DNA of 14,706 nucleotides from Alphaproteobacteria bacterium (GTDB lineage Bacteria > Pseudomonadota > Alphaproteobacteria > Reyranellales > Reyranellaceae), in contig VBAF01000194.1 of assembly GCA_005884705.1 (NCBI GenBank), positions 1 through 14,706 on the forward strand, read 5' to 3'. Shown piece by piece: positions 7,510 through 14,350 of this stretch (within the stretch, counting starts at the first letter, position 1; every line of letters starts with the position of its first letter). The notes under the pieces were generated by a model that saw only the letters and a list, made by a program, of their open reading frames with translations, was not told the DNA's origin and did no database searches. The translations under genes were made by a program, and so were the position numbers.

Positions 7510-8094
7510 TCAGCCGGCGATCTCGACCTCGATCGGCGTCGGCTTGAAGCCGTTGCACGGATTGTTGACCTGCGGGCAGTTGGAGATCACCGCCAGCGCA
7601 TCCATCTCGGCCCGCAGCGCCACCTGACAGCCGGGCGGCGAGACTCCCGATGCAATCGCCGCGCCACCGTGGGTGCCGACCGGCACGCGCATGAACCAGT
7701 TGATATTGGGGACGATATCGCGGCGACCAAGGCCGTGCGTGGCAAGCGCCGCCAGGAAGTTCTCGCGGCAGCCCGGGCAGTTCTTCACACCGTAGAGCAT
7801 CTCGTTGGAGGGAGCGCTGCAGCAGCCGCCGATCGTGTCGTGGCCGCCGAACTGGTCCTCGACGATGGTGAAGATCGGCCGGGCGATGTCGGAATAGAGC
7901 TTATGGCCGGCGGTCAGGAAGATCGTGCCGGCGGCCTTCAGCGTATTGGGCGCGTGGTAGCGCTCCTGCGGGTTGGCGGCGTTGTAGCAGAGGAAATCGA
8001 CCGCCTGCTGGCCCTCGAGATCGGTGATGCGCAGCATCTGGCCCTCGCGGACGATGCCCGACCAGGGCGCGCCGGCAGGGACGATGGTGTTCAC
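7510..8094 (-). CDS. DUF1989 protein (urea carboxylase-associated / carboxyguanidine deiminase-like), copy 2
   Basis: 194 aa from a GTG start at 8094 that overlaps the DUF3237 stop (GTGA, 4 nt). The longer frame to 8202 only adds DUF3237 shadow sequence. It aligns with copy 1 motif by motif: GQQAVDFLCY, FGGHDTIGGCCS, CPGCRENFLAALATHGL, NINWFMRVPV, LRAEMDALAVISNCPQVNNPCNG. It carries several extra cysteines (GGCC, CPGC, NCPQ, NPC). The pair therefore arose by old duplication and may form a hetero-oligomer as CgdA/CgdB do. No ribosome site precedes the GTG, consistent with translational coupling. Function in this setting is inferred to be hydrolysis or deimination of a small N-containing substrate, with low certainty. 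Confidence 0.83.
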   Translation of the reverse strand: MNTIVPAGAPWSGIVREGQMLRITDLEGQQAVDFLCYNAANPQERYHAPNTLKAAGTIFLTAGHKLYSDIARPIFTIVEDQFGGHDTIGGCCSAPSNEMLYGVKNCPGCRENFLAALATHGLGRRDIVPNINWFMRVPVGTHGGAAIASGVSPPGCQVALRAEMDALAVISNCPQVNNPCNGFKPTPIEVEIAG

Positions 8095-8561
8095 AGGATG
8101 TGGAAGACCTCGTAGACCGGCCCGCTCGGATCGCGCCGGCCAGTGCCGACGCAGACGATGCGGTTGAGAAAGCGGTATTTCTCCGAGGCAGTCTCGAACC
8201 ACGGTGTCGAGCGGAAGTAATACTGGTTCGGGTCGACCTTCTCGCCCTTGTTGAGCGCCTCGATGACCCAGGCGGGCCCGTGCCGCATGCCCTCGTAGCG
8301 CATGTAGATCAGGTGGTCGTCGTCGGTCTTGAGGGTGAGCCGCACGTTTAGCATCAGGATGCCGTCGCGCCGCAGCAGCAGCCAGTCGCCGCCCGGCGAC
8401 GGCAGGACGGTGCCCCTGATCTCCTCGCCCTCGAAGCTGCCGCCGGTGACGGTGGCGATGCGACGGCGGCCGTACGGCGTCTCGCCGACATCGGCCATAT
8501 TGGGATCGACCGTTAGAGACAGCGTGAACAGGTGATTGGAGCGAAGCTCGGGTTTGCTCAT
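8091..8561 (-). CDS. DUF3237 family protein
   Basis: 156 aa, the typical size for DUF3237, a beta-barrel family of unknown function common near acyl-CoA and aromatic catabolic genes. Visible family features are TPYGRRRIATVTGGSFEGEEIRG near the N-terminus, GGDWLLLRRDG in the middle, and YYFRSTPWFETASEKYRFLNRIVCVGTG near the C-terminus. ATG 8561 lies 8 nt after the AMP-ligase stop, with GAGG upstream. The larger open frame that continues to 9887 is a shadow of the ligase gene. Its stop overlaps the next start, so it is coupled to the DUF1989 genes. No enzymatic residues can be assigned. Confidence 0.85.
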   Translation of the reverse strand: MSKPELRSNHLFTLSLTVDPNMADVGETPYGRRRIATVTGGSFEGEEIRGTVLPSPGGDWLLLRRDGILMLNVRLTLKTDDDHLIYMRYEGMRHGPAWVIEALNKGEKVDPNQYYFRSTPWFETASEKYRFLNRIVCVGTGRRDPSGPVYEVFHIL

Positions 8562-8569
8562 CAGGGGCC

Positions 8570-10174
8570 TCAAATGCGGGCGCTGCGGCCGGCCCAGTAG
8601 GGCTCGCGCAACTCGCGTTTCATGATCTTGCCGATGGTGCTGCGCGGAAGCGAGTCGCGAAATTCGACACCGACCAACCGCTGCGTCTTGCTGAGCTGGC
8701 CGTTCGCCCACTCCTTGACCTCGGCCTCGCGGACTCTCGCACCGTCGCGGCGCACGCAGAGCGCCAGCGGCGACTCGCCCCACTGCTCGCTCGGAATGCC
8801 GATCACGGCAGTATCGACGATGTCGGGATGCTTGAGCAGGAGAACCTCGATGTCGGCAGCATAGACGTTGAAGCCGCCGGAAATGATCATGTCCTTCTTG
8901 CGATCGAGCAGGACGATGAAGCCGTCCTCGTCGATGCGGCCCATGTCGCCCGACTTGAAGAACAGCCGCCCCTGGGCGTCGTACCAGAACAGGTCGCGCG
9001 TCTTGTCGTCCTGCTTGTAGTAGCCCTTCATCATGACCAGGGCGCGGCCCGCCAGCTCGCCCACCTCGCCCTGAGGCAGCACGCTGCCCTGCTCGTCCAG
9101 CACGACGATCTCGCTGCCCAGCCCGGGCTTGCCGACGGTGTGGAGCTTGTCGGGATGGAGATTGGCCTCGAGCGTGCATGAGCCGCCGCCCTCGGTCAGG
9201 CCGTAGATCTCGATCAGCCGGCCCGGCCAGCGCTTCACCGCATCGGCCTTGATGGCGGCGCGCAGCGGCGCGCTGGTCGACAGCTTGCACTTGAAGGAGC
9301 CCAGGTCGTACTTGCGGAAGTCCGGATGCGCCAGGATGCGCTGGTATTGCACCGGCACCAGCATGGCGTGGGTCACACGCTCGCGCTCGGCGATCTCCAG
9401 GAATTTTGCCACGTCCGATCGAGGCATCAGGATCGTCGTGCCGCCGACGCCCAGCGTCGCCAGCACCGCGACCAACGTGGTGTTGGAATAGAGTGGCGTC
9501 GAGGCGAGCGAGATCGTGTCCGGCCCGTAATCGAAGGCCGTGAACCTCACGGCCAGGAGATCGCGCATCGCGTGAGTGTGCAGGATGCCCTTGGGCAGGC
9601 CGGTCGTGCCCGACGAATAGATGATGTTGAAGTCGTCGAGCTGGCCAAGCGGCATCTCGAACGGCAGGTCGTTCGCCTCGGCCAGCCAGGTTTCGAAGTC
9701 GTGCCAGCCCCGCCGCTCGAAATCGTAGGCGATGCGGCCACCGGGAATCAGCTTGGTGAGCCGTGAATCGTAGGGCTCGACCAGGCCGCGATACTGGTCC
9801 GACAGGAACAAGAGCTTGGCGTCGCAATCGTCGAGCATCTTCTCGAGCGCGTCGGCCGCCGCCATGGTCGACAGCGGCACCACGCAAGCACCGGCCCGCA
9901 GGCCGCCCATGAAGGTCTCGAGATACTCGATCGAGTTGCCGGCCAGGATCGCGATCTTGTCACCCTTGCCGATGCCCATGCCGGCGAGCGTGCGGGCGAT
10001 CTTGTTGATCCGGCGGTCGAACTCGTGCCAGCTGCGGCTCCTGCCCTCGCACACCACGGCGCGCTTGTCGGGAAAATCCACGGCGTGGCGCGCGAGGCGC
10101 AGCGGAATCGAGACGAAGTCGGGAAAGTCCTCGAGCGTCGGTTGCGGCACCAAAAGCGCGTCGGGCGGGCTCAT
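8570..10174 (-). CDS. acyl-CoA synthetase / AMP-dependent ligase (ANL superfamily)
   Basis: 534 aa, full length. It activates a carboxylate with ATP to an acyl-adenylate and then a CoA thioester. Core motifs in order are YSSGTTGLPKG (186-196, phosphate loop), STSAPLR (299-305), YGLTEGG (324-330), KSGDMGRIDEDGF (407-419), the hinge DRKKDMIISGG (424-434) and the C-terminal catalytic Lys516 in RSTIGKIMKREL. It resembles long/medium-chain fatty-acid or aromatic-acid CoA ligases; the acid itself cannot be deduced. No membrane segment. ATG 10174 is 4 nt from the rhodanese stop, with AAGG just before it. Together with DUF3237 and the DUF1989 pair it defines the operon's chemistry: a CoA-activated acid, possibly nitrogen-bearing, though that part is inference. 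Confidence 0.93.
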   Translation of the reverse strand: MSPPDALLVPQPTLEDFPDFVSIPLRLARHAVDFPDKRAVVCEGRSRSWHEFDRRINKIARTLAGMGIGKGDKIAILAGNSIEYLETFMGGLRAGACVVPLSTMAAADALEKMLDDCDAKLLFLSDQYRGLVEPYDSRLTKLIPGGRIAYDFERRGWHDFETWLAEANDLPFEMPLGQLDDFNIIYSSGTTGLPKGILHTHAMRDLLAVRFTAFDYGPDTISLASTPLYSNTTLVAVLATLGVGGTTILMPRSDVAKFLEIAERERVTHAMLVPVQYQRILAHPDFRKYDLGSFKCKLSTSAPLRAAIKADAVKRWPGRLIEIYGLTEGGGSCTLEANLHPDKLHTVGKPGLGSEIVVLDEQGSVLPQGEVGELAGRALVMMKGYYKQDDKTRDLFWYDAQGRLFFKSGDMGRIDEDGFIVLLDRKKDMIISGGFNVYAADIEVLLLKHPDIVDTAVIGIPSEQWGESPLALCVRRDGARVREAEVKEWANGQLSKTQRLVGVEFRDSLPRSTIGKIMKRELREPYWAGRSARI

Positions 10175-10178
10175 CGCC

Positions 10179-10586
10179 TTATTTCTTCGGCTCGACCTTC
10201 GCCACCGGGCCGCCGGCCTTCTTCCAGGCGCTCAAGCCGCCCTCGAGATGGGCGACCGGCATCAGGCCCATGTCCTGCGCCGTCTTGGTCGCCAATGCCG
10301 AGCGCCAGGCACCGGCGCAGAAGAAAATGAACTTGTTGCCGCTCTGGAAGTAGTCCTTGGCGTAGGGGCTCTCGGGATCGATCCACATCTCGAGCATGCC
10401 GCGCGTGACGTTGATCGACCCCGGGATGCTGCCGTCGCGCCACAGCTCGCGCGGATCGCGGATGTCGATGAAGGTGACGCCCGGCTGGCCGACCAGCTTG
10501 ATCGCCTCGGCGACGGGCACGGTCTCGATCTCGCGGCTGGCCTCGTCGACCAGCTGTTGCACGGTCTTCTTCATCTTGAGCGGCAT
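10179..10586 (-). CDS. rhodanese-like domain protein
   Basis: 135 aa, a single rhodanese domain (sulfurtransferase-type fold). FIDIRDPRELWRDGSIPGSINV (39-60) is the family's first signature. The active-site loop is CAGAWRS with the persulfide-forming Cys90, and HLEGGLSAWKKAGGPV closes the domain. The catalytic Cys is present, so it is probably active in moving sulfane sulfur, or it may act in cyanide/thiol handling. No signal peptide. A strong GGGAGGGA ribosome site lies at 10591-10600 (complement), 4-7 nt before ATG 10586. As the first gene of the five-gene minus-strand operon it is followed after 4 nt by the AMP ligase. The sulfur link to that pathway is unexplained. Confidence 0.9.
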   Translation of the reverse strand: MPLKMKKTVQQLVDEASREIETVPVAEAIKLVGQPGVTFIDIRDPRELWRDGSIPGSINVTRGMLEMWIDPESPYAKDYFQSGNKFIFFCAGAWRSALATKTAQDMGLMPVAHLEGGLSAWKKAGGPVAKVEPKK

Positions 10587-10612
10587 CGGCTGTCCCTCCC
10601 GGACCGATGCTC

Positions 10613-10640
10613 GTTGTACTGAATTCAGACCGCGTCTGCC
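10613..10640 (-). promoter_or_regulatory. possible promoter/operator of the rhodanese operon
   Basis: On the minus strand a TACAAC (-10-like, complement of 10613-10618) lies directly after a perfect 10-bp palindrome CTGAATTCAG (10619-10628). The -35 position, 17 nt upstream, reads TGGCAG (complement of 10636-10641), a poor match. Transcription would start near 10606, 20 nt before the rhodanese ATG. The palindrome could be an operator, but a 10-bp palindrome is not rare. Confidence 0.25.
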
Positions 10641-10774
10641 ATCCCGAGCATCGTTGTCATCCCGAGCACGCCCTTGTCATCCCGAGCATCGCGAGGGATC
10701 TATGCAGCGGCTCATAGATCCCTCGCTGCGCTCGGGATGACACGGGGTCGGGATGACACAGGGTCGGGATGACA
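10640..10774. repeat. symmetric palindromic repeat cluster (REP-like)
   Basis: Six copies of an 11-nt unit. CATCCCGAGCA runs forward at 10640-10650, 10658-10668 and 10678-10688. The inverted partner TCGGGATGACA occurs at 10732-10742, 10748-10758 and 10764-10774. The inner pair extends to 30-nt arms (10675-10704 and 10713-10742) matching at 27 of 30 positions around an 8-nt loop. In RNA it would fold into one very stable hairpin. It lies 5 nt from the end of the DUF3775 gene and before the rhodanese operon, so it could end or protect the nadE-DUF3775 transcript. Units of this type are dispersed in many alphaproteobacterial genomes. No transposase is nearby. Confidence 0.9.
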
Positions 10775-10778
10775 ACCG

Positions 10779-11189
10779 TCAGAGTCGGCCGATCTCGAAT
10801 TCCGCACACGAAAATCCGAACTGCGACAGCCCTTCCTCGAGATAGTCGCTGAGCAGCGGCTCGCCCATCAGATAGGCGGCGATGCGCCCGCCGTGCTCGC
10901 GCAGGCTTTCGTCGCGCATCGCCTGCCAATCCTCCATCGTGCCGTCGCCGCGGCCGAGCCGCAGCAGGCCGATCAGGTCGGCTTTCTCCTCCTCGCCAAG
11001 CTCGGCAATGAAGACGCGGATCTCCTGCGCCACCGGATTGTCCGGCGCGGCCTCCAGCACGTCGATCTCGCGGTCGTCGCTCGGGTTGGAGCCGGAGTCG
11101 TCATCTGCGGCGACGTCCTGGACGTCGAACTCGCGCGCCTTGACGATCAGGAAGCAGACCTTCTCCGACGAGATCGACAGGTCAGGCAT
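10779..11189 (-). CDS. DUF3775 family protein
   Basis: 136 aa from ATG 11189; a TTG one codon upstream is not needed. The pattern is that of DUF3775: an N-terminal SSEKVCFLIVKAREFDVQD, an acidic linker (DDDSGSNPSDD), a helix VAQEIRVFIAELGEEEKADLIGLLRLGRGD, and a C-terminal YLMGEPLLSDYLEEGLSQFGFSC. Function is unknown; the acidic character and size suggest a soluble protein-binding or regulatory role, which is only a guess. The strong AGGAGGGG ribosome site overlaps the nadE stop codon, so the protein is made from the nadE transcript with close coupling. The gene's stop lies 5 nt from the palindromic repeat cluster. Confidence 0.85.
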   Translation of the reverse strand: MPDLSISSEKVCFLIVKAREFDVQDVAADDDSGSNPSDDREIDVLEAAPDNPVAQEIRVFIAELGEEEKADLIGLLRLGRGDGTMEDWQAMRDESLREHGGRIAAYLMGEPLLSDYLEEGLSQFGFSCAEFEIGRL

Positions 11190-11199
11190 CAACCCCTCC

Positions 11200-13245
11200 T
11201 TACTTGGTGGGGACGGACGCCTTCAGCTCTGCCAGCCAGACATCGGGGCTGCCGTCCGAGGGCGCACGCCAATCGCCGCGCGGCGACAGCGAACCGCCCG
11301 ACGATATCTTGGGTCCATTGGGCAACGCCGAGCGCTTGAACTGGTTGCCGAAGAAGCGCCGCAGGAACAGCTCGAGCCAGTGGTGGATCTCGGCCATCGA
11401 ATAGGCGCGCTGCGCCGAGGCAGGCACGTTCGCGGGCCATGCGCCCTTCTTGGGATCGTGCCAGGCGTTCCAGGCAAGGAAGGCGATCTTGGACGGCCGG
11501 TAGCCGAGCCGCGTCAGATAGAAGAGGTTGAAATCCTGCAACGCGTACGGCCCGACGAAGCTCTCGGTCGCCTGCACCGCGCCGTTGTCGCCGGGCACCA
11601 ACTCGGGCGAGATCTCGGTGTCGAGGATGGCGTGCAGGATCGCAGCGGTGTTCTGGTCGACGTCGCCGGAGGCCGCGACGAAGCGGATCAGATGCTGGAT
11701 CAGCGTCTTCGACACCGAGCCGTTCGGGTTGTAGTGCGACATGTGATCACCGACGCCGTAGGTGCACCAACCGAGACCCAGCTCGGAGAGATCGCCGGTG
11801 CCGACCACCAGCCCATGGTGCTGGTTGGCGAGGCGGAACAGATAGTCGGTGCGCAGGCCCGCCTGCACGTTCTCGAAGGTGACGTCGTAGATCTTCTCGC
11901 CCTTGGCGAAGGGATGGCCGATGTCGGCCAGCATCTGCCTCGCTGCCGGCTTGATGTCGATCTCGCCCGCGCTGACGCCGAGCGCCTTCATCAGCTTCCA
12001 GGCATTGTCGTAGGTCTGGCTCGAGGTGGCGAAGCCCGGCAAGGTGAACGCCTTGATGTTGGCCCGCGGCAGGCCGAGCTGGTCCATCGCCCGGCAAGTG
12101 ACGATCAGGGCGTGCGTCGAATCGAGTCCGCCGGAGACGCCGATCACCGCATTCTTGGTGCCGCTCGCCTGCAGGCGCTGGGCCAGGCCCTGGACCTGGA
12201 TGTTGTAGGCCTCGTAGCAATTGTCGCGCAGCTTGGCCGGATCCGACGGCACATAGGGAAAGCGCTCGACGGCGCGGTCGAGGGCCACGCTGGGGCGCGG
12301 CGCATCGAGCACGAAGTCGACTTTGCGAAAGCGCGCGACCTTGTCGGACTCCAGCAATGCGCAGTCGGCGAAGCCGTTGTTGCGCAGCCGCTCCTGGCGA
12401 ATGCGGCCGAGATCGACATCGGCGGTGACCAGGGTCGAGTCCTTCTCGAAGCGCACCGACTCGGCGAGCTGGTCGCCGCATTCGTAGATCGCGGCGTGGC
12501 CGTCCCAGGCAAGGTCGGTGGTCGACTCGCCGGGGCCGGAGGCCGAGTAGGCGTAGGCGGCACTGGTGCGTGCCGACTGGCTGCCGCACAGCAGCCGTCG
12601 CATCTCGGCCTTGCCGATGGTGATGTTGCTGGCCGAAAGGTTCAGCAGCACCTCCGCGCCGGCGAGCGCCGCATGGCTCGACGGCGGCACCGGCATCCAG
12701 ATGTCCTCGCAGATCTCGACGTGGAAGGTGACCGGCACCGAGCCAGCCGAACGGAACAGCAGGTCGGTGCCGAACGGCGCGAGCTGCCCCGCGAGCTCGA
12801 TCTCGTTCGTGATCGTATTGGCGCCCGACACGAAGTGCCGCTTCTCGTAGAACTCGCGGTAGTTCGGCAGATAGGTCTTGGGCACCACGCCCAGGATCTT
12901 GCCGCGGTGGATCGCGATCGCGGTGTTGTACAGCCGGTCGGTCACCCGCAGCGGCGCGCCGACCACCAGCACCGGGAAGAGCGACTTCGACGCCTCGACC
13001 ACCTTGGCGACCGACAGCTCGACCTCATCGAGCAACGCGTCCTGCAGCAGCAGGTCCTCGATGGCGTAGGACGACAGGCCCAGCTCAGGAAAGACCATGA
13101 TCGCAGTGCGGGACTCGTCGCCTCGCTCGGCGAGCCGCAGCGTCTGGCCGAGATTGAAGGCGGCGTCGGCCACGCGGGTTCGCGGCACGCAGCAGGCCAC
13201 GCGCAGGAACTCGTGGGCGTAAAGCGAATAAAAGTTGGGAATCAA
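11200..13245 (-). CDS. nadE: glutamine-dependent NAD+ synthetase
   Basis: 681 aa from a TTG at 13245, matching the usual size of about 680 aa of the two-domain enzyme. It makes NAD+ from deamido-NAD+, ATP and glutamine in the cytoplasm. The N-terminal nitrilase-type glutaminase has its triad: Glu54 (VFPELGLSSYA), Lys123 (PKTYLPNY) and Cys179 (VEICEDIWMP). The synthetase domain has the PP-loop SGGLDST (371-377), GTGDLSELGLGWCTYG (482-497) and HYNPNGSVSKT. The open frame continues to an ATG at 13308, but that lies inside the tRNA-Val gene. TTG 13245 (then ATT-CCC-AAC, reading IPNFYSLYAHEFLRVA) restores the expected N-terminus. No Shine-Dalgarno precedes it. The 18-nt spacing suggests co-transcription with the tRNA. 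DUF3775 follows after 10 nt. Confidence 0.95.
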   Translation of the reverse strand: MIPNFYSLYAHEFLRVACCVPRTRVADAAFNLGQTLRLAERGDESRTAIMVFPELGLSSYAIEDLLLQDALLDEVELSVAKVVEASKSLFPVLVVGAPLRVTDRLYNTAIAIHRGKILGVVPKTYLPNYREFYEKRHFVSGANTITNEIELAGQLAPFGTDLLFRSAGSVPVTFHVEICEDIWMPVPPSSHAALAGAEVLLNLSASNITIGKAEMRRLLCGSQSARTSAAYAYSASGPGESTTDLAWDGHAAIYECGDQLAESVRFEKDSTLVTADVDLGRIRQERLRNNGFADCALLESDKVARFRKVDFVLDAPRPSVALDRAVERFPYVPSDPAKLRDNCYEAYNIQVQGLAQRLQASGTKNAVIGVSGGLDSTHALIVTCRAMDQLGLPRANIKAFTLPGFATSSQTYDNAWKLMKALGVSAGEIDIKPAARQMLADIGHPFAKGEKIYDVTFENVQAGLRTDYLFRLANQHHGLVVGTGDLSELGLGWCTYGVGDHMSHYNPNGSVSKTLIQHLIRFVAASGDVDQNTAAILHAILDTEISPELVPGDNGAVQATESFVGPYALQDFNLFYLTRLGYRPSKIAFLAWNAWHDPKKGAWPANVPASAQRAYSMAEIHHWLELFLRRFFGNQFKRSALPNGPKISSGGSLSPRGDWRAPSDGSPDVWLAELKASVPTK

Positions 13246-13263
13246 GGAATTATGGATACGGCG

Positions 13264-13338
13264 TGGTGGGCGCGGCAAGGTTTGAACTTGCGACCCCTGC
13301 CATGTCAAGACAGTGCTCTACCGCTGAGCTACGCGCCC
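13264..13338 (-). tRNA. tRNA-Val (anticodon GAC)
   Basis: 75 nt including an encoded CCA. The acceptor stem GGGCGCG/CGCGCCC pairs perfectly. The D-arm is GCTC-loop-GAGC. The anticodon arm is CTGTC-TTGACAT-GGCAG, with GAC at positions 34-36. The variable loop is GGGTC, and the T-arm is GCAAG-TTCAAAC-CTTGC. The discriminator is A, then CCA (complement of 13264-13266). All four arms fold without mismatch apart from one G-U in the anticodon stem. It reads towards nadE, 18 nt away, and diverges from the N-formylglutamate amidohydrolase gene. Confidence 0.97.
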
Positions 13339-13356
13339 ATCGCCGGGAAGGCGGTC

Positions 13357-13385
13357 GTCCTACATCGGCCTCTTCGCCTTGGCAA
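13357..13385 (-). promoter_or_regulatory. candidate promoter of tRNA-Val / nadE
   Basis: On the minus strand TTGCCA (complement of 13380-13385) and TAGGAC (complement of 13357-13362) are spaced by exactly 17 nt. The -10 ends 18 nt before the tRNA 5' end, giving a short leader for RNase P to remove. The -35 matches the TTGACA consensus at five of six positions, the -10 at three of six. No other good pair lies upstream of the tRNA. Confidence 0.5.
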
Positions 13386-13414
13386 GTGACGGCCCCGCCT
13401 GCGCGCGCTATGAC
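13386..13414 (+). promoter_or_regulatory. candidate promoter of the N-formylglutamate amidohydrolase gene, possibly leaderless
   Basis: GTGACG (13386-13391) and TATGAC (13409-13414), each with four of six consensus matches, are separated by 17 nt. The expected start of transcription is at about 13420-13421, the A of the chosen ATG. No Shine-Dalgarno exists before that ATG, which fits a leaderless mRNA. It lies back to back with the tRNA promoter, the two -35 boxes being adjacent. Confidence 0.4.
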
Positions 13415-13420
13415 AAATTC

Positions 13421-14293
13421 ATGAGCCTGCTGCCGGTCGATCACGAATCTCTGGATTGCCGCCTGCCCAGCCGCCAGTCGCTGCTCCTGGTGGTGGACTC
13501 GCCGCACAGCGGCGCGCTCTATCCGTCGGAGTTCCTGGCCCAGGCTGCAGTGCCCCTGTCGGCCCTGCGCCGCGCCGAGGAGTTGTTCGCCTCGGCCCCC
13601 GTCCTCGGCATTCCGTTCCTGGCGGCCCGCTTCCCGCGCTCCTACGTCGACGCCAACCGCGAGCCCTACGAGCTCGACCCCGGCATGTTCGAGGGCCCGT
13701 TGCCGCGCGTCCTCAATCATCGCACCACGCGGGTAGCCGCCGGCTTGGGCATGATTCCGCGGGTGGCGGCGAGCGGCGAGGCGATCTATCGCGGCCGCGT
13801 GCCGGCCAACGAGATCGAGCGGCGGCTGGAGACTTGCTGGCGTCCCTATCACGTGGCGCTGTCGGGCCTGGTCGAGCAGACCTATGCCCAGTTCGGCGGC
13901 GTGCTGCTGATCGACGCCCATTCGATGCCTTCCTCGGCCTCGGGCCTCGGCCTGCGCGAGCACGGCGTCGACGTCGTGCTGGGTGACAATCACGGCGAGG
14001 CCTGCGCGCCGCTGCTGATCGACGTCGTCGAGCAGTGGCTGACGGCCCAGGGCCTGCGCGTGCGGCGCAACCAGCCCTATGCCGGCGGCTTCACCACCCA
14101 GCGCTACGGCCGGCCGGCGGTCGGCCGGCACACGCTGCAGATCGAAATCAACCGGTCGCTCTACATGGACGAGGCGCGCCACACCCAGCTTGCGACCTTC
14201 AGCGCCACCCAGCGCCTGATGGCGGGCCTGCTCGAGCAGATCGGCGAGCGCGCGCTCGAGGCGCTGCTGCCCCGGCCTCTGGCGGCTGAATAA
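13421..14293 (+). CDS. N-formylglutamate amidohydrolase family protein
   Basis: 290 aa from ATG 13421; an in-frame TTG at 13379 would add 14 unlikely residues. Members hydrolyse N-formyl-L-glutamate to formate and glutamate (last step of one histidine degradation route) or act on related N-acyl amino acids, using a metal. Family marks are VVDSPHSGALYP (24-35, with the His29 region), SYVDANREPYELDPGMF (74-90), LLIDAHSMPS, and a C-terminal TLQIEINRSLYMDE. No signal peptide. No hut genes are in the window, so a role in histidine breakdown is not supported by context. An M81/MlrC-type peptidase gene follows 308 nt later, beyond the sRNA. No ribosome site is visible. Family call high, substrate moderate. 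Confidence 0.9.
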   Translation: MSLLPVDHESLDCRLPSRQSLLLVVDSPHSGALYPSEFLAQAAVPLSALRRAEELFASAPVLGIPFLAARFPRSYVDANREPYELDPGMFEGPLPRVLNHRTTRVAAGLGMIPRVAASGEAIYRGRVPANEIERRLETCWRPYHVALSGLVEQTYAQFGGVLLIDAHSMPSSASGLGLREHGVDVVLGDNHGEACAPLLIDVVEQWLTAQGLRVRRNQPYAGGFTTQRYGRPAVGRHTLQIEINRSLYMDEARHTQLATFSATQRLMAGLLEQIGERALEALLPRPLAAE

Positions 14294-14321
14294 TCCGCCG
14301 AATAATCCTTAGTGTGCGGGC

Positions 14322-14350
14322 AAAAAAAGGGGCCGTGACAAGCACGGCCC
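14322..14350 (-). terminator. intrinsic terminator of the minus-strand sRNA
   Basis: On the minus strand GGGCCGTG-CTTGT-CACGGCCC forms a perfect 8-bp GC-rich stem with a 5-nt loop (14330-14350), followed by C and seven T (complement of 14322-14328). On the plus strand the same hairpin is followed only by GAGTTT. It is therefore built mainly for leftward transcripts but may also act weakly on the amidohydrolase mRNA. Confidence 0.85.

Noticed and set aside
8562..9887. 598-codon frame extending DUF3237 upstream through the AMP-ligase gene
   Set aside because: The upstream part is an out-of-frame reading of the ligase; the real DUF3237 start is ATG 8561 with a ribosome site.
13264..13338. tRNA gene as an integration site for a mobile element
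   Set aside because: No integrase and no repeated copy of the tRNA 3' end is visible in the window; both flanks are housekeeping-type genes.
10882..13389. Very long (835-codon) open frame on the plus strand opposite nadE and DUF3775
   Set aside because: It is antisense to two well-supported genes, crosses the tRNA, has no recognisable domain, and low-complexity Arg/Ala/Gly/Asp-rich content typical of high-GC shadow frames.
13250..14182. 310-codon minus-strand frame opposite the amidohydrolase
   Set aside because: It runs through the tRNA and is antisense to a gene with clear family motifs; no domain seen.
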